This document shows positions 15,903 to 25,697 of a stretch of 64,000 nucleotides of DNA, piece after piece (the stretch's first letter is position 1; the number at the start of each line of letters is the position of its first letter). Made by a program: the position numbers and the translations under genes. The notes beneath the pieces are model-generated. The model saw nothing but the letters and a program-made list of their open reading frames with translations, searched no databases and had not been told where the DNA came from. The DNA comes from an uncultured Roseburia sp. (GTDB lineage: Bacteria; Bacillota; Clostridia; Lachnospirales; Lachnospiraceae): positions 1-64,000 of the forward strand of contig UQNW01000018.1 of the NCBI GenBank assembly GCA_900542495.1, in the 5' to 3' direction.

Positions 15903-17084
15903 TTATCTTCTGGAATTCTTAAGGAAATCCGGAATCTTAATATCCATCTGCTGTACAGAGCTTTCTGGCTGGCGTGGTTTCTGGATGCCAGAGAAAGCTG
16001 GTGCCGGATTCGGCTGTACCGGAGCTGTATATCCGGTCTGTGCTGCCGGTCTTGGTGTTACAGGTGCGGTTGGTCTTGGAATAGTTCCCATATTCTGGTA
16101 CTGCATCTTTGGAACAATCTTGCTTGCTGCGCCTGCATTCTCAAGTCCTGTTGCAATTACAGTGATCGTTGCCTCATCTGTCATGGATTCATCAAACTTC
16201 GCACCAAAGATGATATTGGCATCATCCCCTGCAAGATCCTGTACATAGCTTGCTGCATCATTTGCATCCATTAAGGAGATATCTCCGGAAATATTAATGA
16301 TAACGTGTGTTGCGCCGTTAATGGTTGTCTCAAGTAATGGGCTGGCAACTGCTAACTTCACAGCTTCGATTGCCTTATCGTCTCCCTTTGCAGAACCAAT
16401 ACCGATATGTGCAAGTCCCTTGTCCTTCATGACAGTGGAAACGTCTGCGAAATCAAGGTTGATCAATGCCGGTAAATTAATAAGGTCTGTAATTCCCTGC
16501 ACTGCCTGCTGTAACACTTCATCCGCTTTCTTCAATGCATCCGGCATTGTAGTACGTCTGTCTACGATCTCTAATAATTTATCATTCGGAATTACGATCA
16601 GAGTATCAACGCTCTCTTTTAAGCGCTCAATACCGCCTGTCGCATTCAACATACGCTGTTTTGCTTCGAATTTAAAAGGTTTTGTAACTACACCTACGGT
16701 TAAGATTCCCTGCTCTTTTGCAATCTTAGCAACAACTGGTGCTGCACCTGTACCGGTTCCACCACCCATACCACAGGTAACAAATACCATATCTGCACCT
16801 TTTACTGCTGCAGATAATTCCTCTGCGCTCTCCTCTGCGGCTTTCTGACCAACCTCTGGCTGTGCTCCTGCACCAAGTCCTTTTGTCAGCTTCTCGCCGA
16901 TCTGGATCAATGTCGGTGCTTTACATAACTGTAATGCCTGCTTATCTGTGTTGATACCGACAAACTCAACACCGCCAATATTTTCATCGATCATTCTATT
17001 CACAGCATTATTACCAGCTCCTCCAACTCCGATCACGATAATTTTTGCACTGGCATCTGCTTCTGTTGTTCTAATTTCCAGCAA
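15903..17084 (-). CDS. ftsZ: cell division protein FtsZ
   Basis: FtsZ is the tubulin-like GTPase that forms the division ring. The 393-residue protein shows the N-terminal GVGGAGNNAVNRM, the tubulin signature GGGTGTGAAP, and a C-terminal variable linker rich in Pro (about residues 325-380) ending with the binding peptide DIKIPDFLKNSRR. The start is a TTG with GGAGG seven bases before it. A promoter lies 130 bases upstream, so it can be expressed separately from the dcw operon. It is followed by a strong terminator. Confidence 0.97.
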   Translation of the reverse strand: MLEIRTTEADASAKIIVIGVGGAGNNAVNRMIDENIGGVEFVGINTDKQALQLCKAPTLIQIGEKLTKGLGAGAQPEVGQKAAEESAEELSAAVKGADMVFVTCGMGGGTGTGAAPVVAKIAKEQGILTVGVVTKPFKFEAKQRMLNATGGIERLKESVDTLIVIPNDKLLEIVDRRTTMPDALKKADEVLQQAVQGITDLINLPALINLDFADVSTVMKDKGLAHIGIGSAKGDDKAIEAVKLAVASPLLETTINGATHVIINISGDISLMDANDAASYVQDLAGDDANIIFGAKFDESMTDEATITVIATGLENAGAASKIVPKMQYQNMGTIPRPTAPVTPRPAAQTGYTAPVQPNPAPAFSGIQKPRQPESSVQQMDIKIPDFLKNSRR

Positions 17085-17214
17085 GGTAGTTCCTCCTTCA
17101 TATCTCCCTAAATTTATGTCAAATATGATAACCCGACAAATCGTTTTTCCACTTTGTTTAGTTATCTGTCCTCAAAATCATACTATATTTTGCGTTTTTT
17201 AACTCTTATAAACT

Positions 17215-17243
17215 ATAATATAATTTTTCCTACAACAAATCAA
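17215..17243 (-). promoter_or_regulatory. sigma-A promoter of ftsZ
   Basis: TTGATT and TATTAT are separated by 17 bases on the minus strand, about 130 bases upstream of the ftsZ start codon. A second TTGACA occurs closer to the gene but has no matching -10 element. Confidence 0.65.
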
Positions 17244-17280
17244 CCGCTTTTTCAAAAAAAATCAAGTTTTTTTACGGTTT

Positions 17281-18159
17281 TTATTGCTCCACTGGCGTTT
17301 CCACACTGCCCTGATCATCCTGCGGCTGCTCCACTGGCGTTTCCGCACTGCTCGGATCGTCCTGCGCTGGTTCTTCTGTCGCTTCTTCTGTTATTTCGTC
17401 CGCAGGAGCTTCTTCGGCTCTGTCCCAGATAATATCCGTCGTCTCCGGCGTCCACGTCTCAAGATGCAGCGTACCGCTGAGACCGTCTAACTGTGGCAGG
17501 ATAATGGATAACCGAACCACCTTCTGTGAAAGGTTGTCCTCTGAACCAAGTTTCACCTGGATCGTGCCATAATAAAGCACCGGCTCCATGCTGCTGTCAT
17601 ACTGGATTTCATCCGGAAGCAGATCATATTTTTTCAAGGTCTGTGTCAGATTCAGAAGATCTCTTAAAATCTGGCTGTTCTCTAATTGCAGTTTTTCATA
17701 GAGTACCACTTCGTCACAGGAAACCCCGGTAATCTTCGGCACTCCGTCAATGATCTCTGTGGATGTCTCCACAACAAATCCATCCTTGTCAAAATAAGCA
17801 TTCTGACCTATGGAATCAATATATAAATACCCAAGCATACCTTTTTCATAAACTTTTATATGTACAGTATGCGGATTATCCAAAGACACTTCCATGGTAT
17901 CCACAAACGGAACTTCCCCAATATCTATAAAACGGTATTTCAGATCTACATAGAGGGAATTCCAGGAATATTCATCATCAAGCACCATATTTTCAATCTG
18001 TTTTGAGCTGTATAGTTCGTTTCCTTCCACGACTACATTCTCAACTGTAAAAACATTCATGACAATAAAAACACAGGCTGCAATAAGCAGGATCAGAACC
18101 AGAAAAATGTATAATCCGATCTTTCTGCGCTTTTTTCTTCTTCTTTCTTCTTTTATCAT
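17281..18159 (-). CDS. ftsQ: cell division protein FtsQ/DivIB
   Basis: This 292-residue single-pass protein has a basic N terminus, an anchor (about residues 13-33) and an extracytoplasmic POTRA domain starting at VENVVVEGNELYSSKQI, as in FtsQ/DivIB, which links FtsL and the division synthase to the divisome. The C-terminal tail is acidic and contains a short tandem duplication (ETPVEQPQDDQGSVETPVEQ), encoded by near-identical 40-base DNA repeats. It starts two bases after ftsW. Confidence 0.9.
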   Translation of the reverse strand: MIKEERRRKKRRKIGLYIFLVLILLIAACVFIVMNVFTVENVVVEGNELYSSKQIENMVLDDEYSWNSLYVDLKYRFIDIGEVPFVDTMEVSLDNPHTVHIKVYEKGMLGYLYIDSIGQNAYFDKDGFVVETSTEIIDGVPKITGVSCDEVVLYEKLQLENSQILRDLLNLTQTLKKYDLLPDEIQYDSSMEPVLYYGTIQVKLGSEDNLSQKVVRLSIILPQLDGLSGTLHLETWTPETTDIIWDRAEEAPADEITEEATEEPAQDDPSSAETPVEQPQDDQGSVETPVEQ

Positions 18160-18161
18160 AT

Positions 18162-19280
18162 TTAATTAACCTCAAACCGGATTCCCTTTGCCACAGAAAG
18201 CGCAAGCCCCATCTCCGCAAGAAGGAATAAGACCGAAGTACCTCCATAACTGATAAACGGCAGTGAAATACCTGTATTCGGAATCGTATTCGTTACTACC
18301 GCAATATTTAAAATAACCTGAATCGACAGATGTGCCATAATGCCGACCACGATCAGCGCACCATATAAGTCCGACGCATTATTGGCAATGATCATAAATC
18401 TCCAGATCATTAATAAAAAGAGCAGGATCACACACACTGCGCCAAAAAGTCCAAGTTCCTCGCAGATAACAGAGAAAATCATATCATTCTGCGCTTCCGG
18501 GATAAAACCAAGCTTTTGCATACTCTCGCCGAGACCTTTTCCGAACAACCCGCCTGATCCGATCGCATACAGTCCCTGTAATGTCTGGTAACCTTTCTCA
18601 TAGGCTTCCGGATTCAGCCAGATTTTGATTCGGTCCATACGGTATGCCTCAAAGCTGATAAATATAACGCCCACAACGCCGACAGCCACTGCCATTAAAA
18701 CGAAATGGGAATACTTCGGGCTGGCAACAAAAAGCATACAGACCGCGATTCCTAAAATGATAATAGCTGTACTTAAGTTATTGTAAGCTACCACCGCAAC
18801 GATTGGGAGCACAATTGCCATTATCTTCACAAGGCTCATGAACTCTCCCATTTTCTGTGGTGTCTTGTAAATAACCGTAGCAAGGAAAATAATGACCGCG
18901 AACTTGGCAAACTCTGACGGCTGAAAGGATAATGGTCCGATTTTCAGCCATCTCGCCTGACCATTTGCCTCTGTACCAATGAAAATAACGGCTGTACAAA
19001 GTACAATAGCAGCCAGATACGCCATGGAACTCACTTTCATCCAGAAACGATACGGGATTTTTGCCACAATATACATTCCGACAAGTCCAAGCCCGGTTGC
19101 AAATAACTGCTTTTTCACAAAATACGCGGCATCCCCGAACTTGTTGGAGCCGGCATAGGAACTGGTGCTGTACAACATGACCAATCCAAAACACAAAAGA
19201 AAAATGATCAGAAACAAAAGACTGTAATCGAAATATTTAATTGGCTTTTTTTTCTTTTCCGTCTGCTGACCTCTTGCCAT
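18162..19280 (-). CDS. ftsW: SEDS peptidoglycan polymerase FtsW (SpoVE-like)
   Basis: This 372-residue protein with about ten membrane helices belongs to the SEDS glycosyltransferases that polymerise lipid II at the septum with a class B PBP. The family blocks QPSEFAKFAVIIF and, near the C terminus, NTGISLPFISYGGTS are clear. Its place between murD and ftsQ supports FtsW. SpoVE, the sporulation paralogue, cannot be ruled out from sequence alone. Confidence 0.92.
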   Translation of the reverse strand: MARGQQTEKKKKPIKYFDYSLLFLIIFLLCFGLVMLYSTSSYAGSNKFGDAAYFVKKQLFATGLGLVGMYIVAKIPYRFWMKVSSMAYLAAIVLCTAVIFIGTEANGQARWLKIGPLSFQPSEFAKFAVIIFLATVIYKTPQKMGEFMSLVKIMAIVLPIVAVVAYNNLSTAIIILGIAVCMLFVASPKYSHFVLMAVAVGVVGVIFISFEAYRMDRIKIWLNPEAYEKGYQTLQGLYAIGSGGLFGKGLGESMQKLGFIPEAQNDMIFSVICEELGLFGAVCVILLFLLMIWRFMIIANNASDLYGALIVVGIMAHLSIQVILNIAVVTNTIPNTGISLPFISYGGTSVLFLLAEMGLALSVAKGIRFEVN

Positions 19281-19337
19281 TCCAATTCCTCACTTCTTAC
19301 TTTACTACGCACTGCCTGTCATAGACCCAGACAGCTT

Positions 19338-20699
19338 CTATTCTGCCAGATTGCGCACATATTCCTTAAAGATACGTCCGCGTTCCTCATAATTTGCAAA
19401 CATGCCCCAGCTCGCACATGCAGGAGAAAGCAGCACTGCATCTCCGCTTACTGCATTTGCATAACAGGTATCGATCGCCTCCTCAAAGGTATCGCATAAA
19501 ATTACATCTGTAAATCCATGTTTTTTTGCACATTCTGCAATTTTTTCCTTTGTCTGACCGATCAGCACGAGCTTTTTCACTTTGCCGTCAAAGCTTTCGA
19601 TCCACTCATCATATTCAGACTGTTTATCATAACCGCCGCCAATTAACAGTGTCGGGCGGTTCATTGCACGGATTCCCTGGATTGCTGCATCCGGGTTCGT
19701 TCCCTTCGAATCATTGTAAAACTTCACGCCGCGTTTTTCTGTCACATACTCAATTCTATGCTCCACAGCCTGAAAACGTTTCAGTACTTCCACAATTTTC
19801 TCCATTGGAACGCCAAAGCTTACTGCCATTCCGACAGCTGCCATCACATTTTCATAATTGTGTTTTCCTAAAATATTCAGTTCATTCACATTGATCACTT
19901 TTGTATCAGCGGTTCCGTCTGCATAAAAAATGTCCTCTCCAGCGAGATAAAGTCCCTTTTCTAACTTCCGCCTGCTGCTGAAATATACCACTTTTGTGTG
20001 AAGTGTCTCTCCGAACCTGCGGAGTACCTCATCCTCATAATTTAAAACACAGGTATCATCCGCTGTCTGGTTCTTTGTGATACTTTCCTTTGTCTCAATA
20101 TAACATTCCATTGTATGATGACGGTTCAAATGATCCGGTGTAATGTTCAAAATAGCTGTCACCTGCGGCGCAAACTCATGTGTTGTCTCTAACTGGAAAC
20201 TGCTGATCTCAGCAACTGTCACCGTATCATCTGTCGTGTCTGCCGCTACGGAAGTATAAGGGATTCCGATATTGCCAACTACTTTCACATCCGCAAAGTA
20301 ATTTGCCATAATCTCGCCCACAAGAGAAGTTGTTGTTGTTTTTCCGTTTGTTCCGGTAATTGCGATAATTCTGCCTTTTGCAAAATGATAAGCAAGCTCG
20401 ATCTCGCCCCAGATCGGAATCTGCCGGTTTCGAAGTTCATTCACCATCGGAAGATCTGTCGGCACACCCGGACTTAACACAACAAGATCGATACGCGCCA
20501 TATCCTCCGGTGCCAGTTCCCCCAAAAGGATTTCTGCTCCGGCAAATACCGGATTTTTCTCAATCAATGCTGTAATATCAAGATCTTTGTTGCCGTCAAA
20601 AAGCACAAATGTGATTCCTTTTTTCTTCAACAGTTCTGCGGCTGCAACTCCGCTTTTTCCAGAACCTACTACTAACACTCTTTTTCCTTCTAAATTCAT
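19338..20699 (-). CDS. murD: UDP-N-acetylmuramoylalanine--D-glutamate ligase
   Basis: MurD adds D-glutamate to UDP-MurNAc-L-Ala in the cytoplasm. The 453-residue enzyme has the N-terminal Rossmann-like domain (VLVVGSGKSGVAAAELL), the ATP loop GTNGKTTTTSLVGEI, NDSKGTNPDA in the central region, and the C-terminal Mur ligase domain with LLSPACASWGMFANYEERG. GGAAGGATAAGACG precedes the ATG. It lies between mraY and ftsW. Confidence 0.96.
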   Translation of the reverse strand: MNLEGKRVLVVGSGKSGVAAAELLKKKGITFVLFDGNKDLDITALIEKNPVFAGAEILLGELAPEDMARIDLVVLSPGVPTDLPMVNELRNRQIPIWGEIELAYHFAKGRIIAITGTNGKTTTTSLVGEIMANYFADVKVVGNIGIPYTSVAADTTDDTVTVAEISSFQLETTHEFAPQVTAILNITPDHLNRHHTMECYIETKESITKNQTADDTCVLNYEDEVLRRFGETLHTKVVYFSSRRKLEKGLYLAGEDIFYADGTADTKVINVNELNILGKHNYENVMAAVGMAVSFGVPMEKIVEVLKRFQAVEHRIEYVTEKRGVKFYNDSKGTNPDAAIQGIRAMNRPTLLIGGGYDKQSEYDEWIESFDGKVKKLVLIGQTKEKIAECAKKHGFTDVILCDTFEEAIDTCYANAVSGDAVLLSPACASWGMFANYEERGRIFKEYVRNLAE

Positions 20700-20761
20700 C
20701 GTCTTATCCTTCCAATCTCCTGCCCTTTAACAGCAGGTCACTTATCGGTTTTATGACCTTT

Positions 20762-21730
20762 TTATAAACCTAATAATGCGAGCATGCAAAGCAATGCCGT
20801 CACAATTGCAAATACCGCAACAACTCTTGTCTCTGACCAGCCGCCAAGTTCGAAATGATGATGTAACGGAGCCATTCTGAAAATTCGTTTTCCAACACCT
20901 GTTTTTTTCTTCGTGTATTTAAAATAGGTGACCTGAACCATAACAGAGATCACTTCTGCCAGATAAATCAGTCCGACGATCAGAATATATAACGGCATCT
21001 GAAGCATATAGGCAGTTGCCACAACGAATCCGCCCAACGCCAGCGAACCTGTGTCTCCCATGAAAACACTCGCCGGATACACGTTAAATAATAAGAAACC
21101 AAGCAGCGCTCCTGCCACCGCACAGGTAATTGGTGCGATCCCTGCATTTGTTCCGATCGCCACAACCGAGAAAAATGTTGCGACCATAATAGTAACGCTC
21201 GATACCAGACCGTCCACTCCGTCTGTAAAGTTCACACCGTTTACCGTACCGATCACGGCAAAATACATTAACGGAATCGCAAGCCATCCGATGTTTAAAT
21301 ATTTTCCACCGGAAAACGGGATCAGCATTGTAAGATCAATTGCAGAATAACGTACCATATAAACAGCAAATACGGTAGTCACAACAAACTGTAAAATCAT
21401 CTTCTGCCATGGAAGCAGTCCGTCTGATCTGCGAAGTACTACTTTCAGATAATCATCCAAAAATCCGATCACGCCAAATCCGACTGTCATAAAAAGGATT
21501 GGAATAATCTTCGGATAATCTTTTACATAAAAAAGGGAGGTAATGATAATACTTGCAAGTATCATAAGTCCACCCATCGTCGGCGTTCCATTCTTCTTCA
21601 AATGGGATTCCAACTCTTTACGCTCCGTCTGCCCAACCTTTAACCGTTTTAAAAACGGGATCACGACCGGTCCTAAAATTGCACTGATTGCAAAAGAAAT
21701 CAAAACTGGTATCACTATTTCATAATTCAT
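20762..21730 (-). CDS. mraY: phospho-N-acetylmuramoyl-pentapeptide transferase
   Basis: MraY makes lipid I from undecaprenyl phosphate and UDP-MurNAc-pentapeptide at the membrane. The 322-residue protein has about ten helices. Its motifs are KKNGTPTMGGLM, the Asp-rich GFLDDYLKV, NFTDGVDGL, and the C-terminal MAPLHHHFELGGWSETRVV. AGAGGTGTTTAGTC precedes the ATG. Confidence 0.97.
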   Translation of the reverse strand: MNYEIVIPVLISFAISAILGPVVIPFLKRLKVGQTERKELESHLKKNGTPTMGGLMILASIIITSLFYVKDYPKIIPILFMTVGFGVIGFLDDYLKVVLRRSDGLLPWQKMILQFVVTTVFAVYMVRYSAIDLTMLIPFSGGKYLNIGWLAIPLMYFAVIGTVNGVNFTDGVDGLVSSVTIMVATFFSVVAIGTNAGIAPITCAVAGALLGFLLFNVYPASVFMGDTGSLALGGFVVATAYMLQMPLYILIVGLIYLAEVISVMVQVTYFKYTKKKTGVGKRIFRMAPLHHHFELGGWSETRVVAVFAIVTALLCMLALLGL

Positions 21731-21794
21731 GACTAAACACCTCTTGTATTTTTTCTAACGTTCAATTCGCGTAACTAGTATACGTTATTTCCTC

Positions 21795-23507
21795 TCATTT
21801 ATCAAGGTAAGGCAAAATGTTTTCGAAGATTTCCTTTGCCACCGGAGCCGCGATCGTACCACCATAATAGATTCCCTGCGGATTGTTGATCACAACTAAT
21901 ACGAGTACCTGCGGATCTTCTGCCGGCGCAAATCCCAGAAAAGATGAGATATATTTGTGCTCGCTTCGCGGCAGTGTCTGGGACGTTGCAGTCTTTCCTC
22001 CAATGGAAAAACCTTCTATTTTGGCATTTTTACCGGTTCCCTCTGAGACGACCTTCTCCAACAGATAGCGCATTGTCTCAGAAGTTTCATCCGTGCAGAT
22101 ATTCTCATGGGTTTCATAGGAAAAAGTTTTCACACTGTTTCCTTCCGCATCCTGCACCCGCACTCCAAAATGCGGTGTCACACGCGTTCCTCCATTTATA
22201 ATAGAAGAAACGGTCGTAACAAGCTGTATCGGTGTGATCTGAAACGACTGCCCGAAAGAGATCGTGGCAAGTTCCACCGGACCGATGTTTTCCGTCTTAT
22301 GCATAATCGTTGCCGCCTCTCCCGGCAGATCAATATTCGTTTTGGATAGTAACCCGAACTGCTTAAAATAACGGACAAAATTCTCTGCGCCCAGCCGTTC
22401 GCCAAGTTCCATGAAAACCGGGTTGCAGGAGTTCATGATCCCTGTCTCAAAGGTTTCCGCCCCATGTCCTGTCGTTCTTGCACACCGGATACGTCTGTCC
22501 TCCACGATCTTATATCCCGGACAAAAGAAAGCATCATCTAACTTTACCACGCCCTCCTCTAACGCTGCCGCTGCCGTTATAATCTTAAAGGTGGAACCCG
22601 GCTCGTAAGTATCACTGATACACTGATTTCGCCACATTTTATTCAGAAGTTCCTGTTTTTTTTCCGCTGTTAATGCCGCATTGTCATTCATCAGAGTGAA
22701 CGGATCGTTCAGATCAAACTCCGGATAATTTACCATTGCCATAAGTTCACCATTCTGCGGATTCATGACGATCACGGAAACACTGTCTGCGGATTTTTTC
22801 GTGCAGACTTTTTTTGCAGCCTGTTCACAGTACATCTGGATGTTGTAATCTAATGACAGGCAGAGATCATAGCCGTTCACCGGTTCTAATCTGCTCTCCC
22901 CGGCGTTCTCAATCTCAATTCCCCGCGCATCGGTTAACGTTAAGATCTTTCCGTTTGTTCCCTGAAGATATTCATCATACTTTACCTCAAGTCCAAGGAT
23001 TCCCTGATTGTCTGCTCCCGTGAAGCCTAGAACTTTTGACGCAAGTGTGCCATACGGATAATACCGCTTGTAATCTTCATCCACTTTCACGCCGGAAAGT
23101 CCATATGCCCGGATTGCATCCCCGGTCTCTTTTGGCACATTTGTTTTCACACGTTCTATGGAACTGACCTTTTCCACACGCTTTCTTGCGGTTTCCTCCG
23201 AAATACCAAGTTCTTTTATTAACATCGCAATGACTTTTTCAGGTTCCTCGATCTGATTGTGGATCACTGAGATCGTACACACCGATTTGTTCGTTGCGAG
23301 TACAGTTCCATTTACATCCAGAAGTTTTCCGCGCGCAGCCTTGATATCGCGTTCCCTCTCATGGAGATCTTCCGCCTTGTTTCCATAATATTCCGAGCAG
23401 AATATCATCAGATAGACCAGTCTCCCGATCAGAAACATCATGATAAAAAAGACTGCTACAAATACAATCATTACTTTTTTCCGGTTAAAGGTCTTATTCC
23501 GGTACAT
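21795..23507 (-). CDS. class B penicillin-binding protein, SpoVD-like
   Basis: This 570-residue transpeptidase has an N-terminal anchor (about residues 12-32), a dimerisation/pedestal region and a transpeptidase domain. The serine motif is STFK in EPGSTFKIITAA and the SXN motif is SCN. The third motif reads GGKTATSQ, so the glycine of KTG is replaced by alanine. It has no PASTA domain. A hairpin precedes its start codon and covers the likely ribosome binding site. By length and position after pbpB it may be the sporulation-specific SpoVD, but that role is inferred. Confidence 0.8.
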   Translation of the reverse strand: MYRNKTFNRKKVMIVFVAVFFIMMFLIGRLVYLMIFCSEYYGNKAEDLHERERDIKAARGKLLDVNGTVLATNKSVCTISVIHNQIEEPEKVIAMLIKELGISEETARKRVEKVSSIERVKTNVPKETGDAIRAYGLSGVKVDEDYKRYYPYGTLASKVLGFTGADNQGILGLEVKYDEYLQGTNGKILTLTDARGIEIENAGESRLEPVNGYDLCLSLDYNIQMYCEQAAKKVCTKKSADSVSVIVMNPQNGELMAMVNYPEFDLNDPFTLMNDNAALTAEKKQELLNKMWRNQCISDTYEPGSTFKIITAAAALEEGVVKLDDAFFCPGYKIVEDRRIRCARTTGHGAETFETGIMNSCNPVFMELGERLGAENFVRYFKQFGLLSKTNIDLPGEAATIMHKTENIGPVELATISFGQSFQITPIQLVTTVSSIINGGTRVTPHFGVRVQDAEGNSVKTFSYETHENICTDETSETMRYLLEKVVSEGTGKNAKIEGFSIGGKTATSQTLPRSEHKYISSFLGFAPAEDPQVLVLVVINNPQGIYYGGTIAAPVAKEIFENILPYLDK

Positions 23508-23513
23508 ATAAAC

Positions 23514-23564
23514 AAAAACCTCATAAAAGTCTTCCTTGCATTTTATTCCAACTTTTATGAGGTT
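23514..23564 (-). terminator. hairpin between the two PBP genes
   Basis: On the minus strand AACCTCATAAAAGT pairs with ACTTTTATGAGGTT across 20 bases, followed by TTTTTG. It begins within ten bases of the upstream PBP stop codon and ends just before the next ATG, hiding the ATGAGG that would serve as its ribosome binding site. Confidence 0.7.
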
Positions 23565-23570
23565 ATGTTT

Positions 23571-25667
23571 TTATTCATTGTTATCTGAGGTTGTTCCTGC
23601 TTCTTCTGCATTCACGCCGTCATTTTGGGCGTTTTCCTCGTTATTTTCTTCTGCTCCCGGAATCTCTTCCATCGTATCCGGGACATCATCTGTGCCCTCC
23701 GGCTCCGGTTCCGCGATATTATCCATATTTCCGGTAACGCGGTCTGTCACTGCCGATGCTCCGGTATCGGTTCCGGTAATATCCCAGCCGGAATGTAAAC
23801 CGGTTGTCTCCTCATCCGGATAAATATTCATATAAGGAAGTACTTCCTCTAAAATCTCCCTTACGATGTTCTGTGCAAAAGTACTGTGTGGCTGGTCCGC
23901 ATCATTCGGTTCATCCACAACGCAGTAAATCATAAGCTGCGGATCATCCACCGGTGCAAAACCAATAAATGAAACCAGATAATTGATACCGTCTCTTGGT
24001 ACTTTCTGTGCTGTACCAGTTTTACCGCCCATCGAATAGCCGTCAACTTTTGCCGTGTTACCAGTACCGCCGGTAACAGTGGAATACATGTATTGTTTCA
24101 ATGTATCACTGGTCGTCTTGGATATCGTCTCACGGAGCAGTGTCGGAGAAAATTCTTCGATCGTATTGCCATTTTCATCGGTAATCTTGCTCACAACTCT
24201 TGGCTGGTATAATTTTCCTCCGTTAATGATCGAGCAAAAACCTGTTCCAAGCTGGATCATTGTCGTATTGTAGTTCTGTCCGAAAGAATTGGTTGCAAGA
24301 CTAAGCTGCGACATATCATCTAACGTATAGATCAGGGAATCTGTTCTCGCCTCACCCGGAAGGTCGATATTGGTTTTCTGACCGAAGCCAAAAATCTGCT
24401 GATACTTTGTAAAATTTTCTGCTCCGATGCGGTAGGACATCTGCATCAAGGCATCGTTGCAGGAATTCATCAGTGTCTGCTCCAACGTCTGCATGCCGTG
24501 TCCGCCTTTTCTGTAGGCAACACACTTAACTGTAAAACCGCTGAGCTGTTCGGCACCATCACAGAAAAAAGTATCATTTGTGCTGATCGTCCCCGTCTCT
24601 AACCCGGAAGCAACCGTAAATGGTTTTGCAGTGGAACCCGGCTCATAAGTGTACGTCAGACAGAAGTTCTGCCAGATCTGGTTTAATGCATCTAAACGTG
24701 CATCATCATCCATTGCATCAATTTCTTCTTCCGTATAGTATGCTGACAGATTCCACGGATCACTCAGATCATAATTCGGATACTGTGCCATTGCAAGCAC
24801 ATCTCCATTGTTCGGATTCATGATCAGAACTCCGATATGGCTGGCACCGCCTTCACCCTCACGGTAATTATTCTGATATGTTTCATTAAATTCTGCGATT
24901 TTCTTCTCTACTACCGACTGGATCGTAGCATCAATGGTTGTCACCAACGTGCTTCCGTTCTCTGCCGGTTTGATCGTTTTTTCAAAATTGCTGTCGGAAT
25001 TCAGATAGCCATACTGTCTTCCGTTTACACCATTTAACGTATCATTATAATAGTTTTCAAGTCCATTGATTCCGAGATTTCCTGATGTTGTAAATCCAAT
25101 CACGGAACTTGCGAGCTGACCATACGGATACTGTCTCTGGTATTCTTTTTCAAACCAGACGCCCTTAATACAAGGATTGACCAGTTTTCCCTTATCGTCG
25201 CGCTCCTCCTGCATATTCACAAAAGGCTGGATCGTATCATAGGATAAACGTTTTGCAAGTACAATATACCGGCTGTCCGGCGAATCCTTTACATAAGAAT
25301 GAAGCTGTTCACTCGTCAGATCCGGGAAACAGCTTACAAGTGCATTGATCGTCGGTTCTACATATTTTTCGTCGTCGTTTAAAACGGAGCAGTCTAAGAT
25401 CACGTTATAGACTGCGATACTGGTTGCTAACACAGTTCCTTTTGCATCTACAATATCGCCTCGCTGGTAAGGGATTGTCTGGCTGTCATATCCCTGCTGC
25501 GCAAGAACGATTTTCTCGTATTTTTCTCCACTGGTGTATTCAATATACATTAATCTGCCGATCAGTCCGACTAAAAGCACTGCTACCACCGTAAACATAA
25601 CGATGAGTTTTTTCTGCATACGCTTCGGGAACTTTAACATCGGTCTCTTCGGTTTTCTTTTTGCCAT
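23571..25667 (-). CDS. pbpB: division-specific class B penicillin-binding protein
   Basis: This 698-residue septal transpeptidase (FtsI/PBP2B type) works with FtsW. It has an N-terminal anchor at about residues 16-34, a pedestal domain, and a transpeptidase domain with STAK in EPGSTAKPFTVASG, SCN in MNSCNDALMQMS, and KTGT in GGKTGTAQK. The C-terminal 75 residues are acidic, low complexity and rich in Glu, Thr and Pro, without PASTA repeats. It follows ftsL by 30 bases. All active-site motifs are intact, unlike the next PBP downstream. Confidence 0.93.
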   Translation of the reverse strand: MAKRKPKRPMLKFPKRMQKKLIVMFTVVAVLLVGLIGRLMYIEYTSGEKYEKIVLAQQGYDSQTIPYQRGDIVDAKGTVLATSIAVYNVILDCSVLNDDEKYVEPTINALVSCFPDLTSEQLHSYVKDSPDSRYIVLAKRLSYDTIQPFVNMQEERDDKGKLVNPCIKGVWFEKEYQRQYPYGQLASSVIGFTTSGNLGINGLENYYNDTLNGVNGRQYGYLNSDSNFEKTIKPAENGSTLVTTIDATIQSVVEKKIAEFNETYQNNYREGEGGASHIGVLIMNPNNGDVLAMAQYPNYDLSDPWNLSAYYTEEEIDAMDDDARLDALNQIWQNFCLTYTYEPGSTAKPFTVASGLETGTISTNDTFFCDGAEQLSGFTVKCVAYRKGGHGMQTLEQTLMNSCNDALMQMSYRIGAENFTKYQQIFGFGQKTNIDLPGEARTDSLIYTLDDMSQLSLATNSFGQNYNTTMIQLGTGFCSIINGGKLYQPRVVSKITDENGNTIEEFSPTLLRETISKTTSDTLKQYMYSTVTGGTGNTAKVDGYSMGGKTGTAQKVPRDGINYLVSFIGFAPVDDPQLMIYCVVDEPNDADQPHSTFAQNIVREILEEVLPYMNIYPDEETTGLHSGWDITGTDTGASAVTDRVTGNMDNIAEPEPEGTDDVPDTMEEIPGAEENNEENAQNDGVNAEEAGTTSDNNE

Positions 25668-25697
25668 TCTACCACCCGAAATATTTAGATTTCACCA

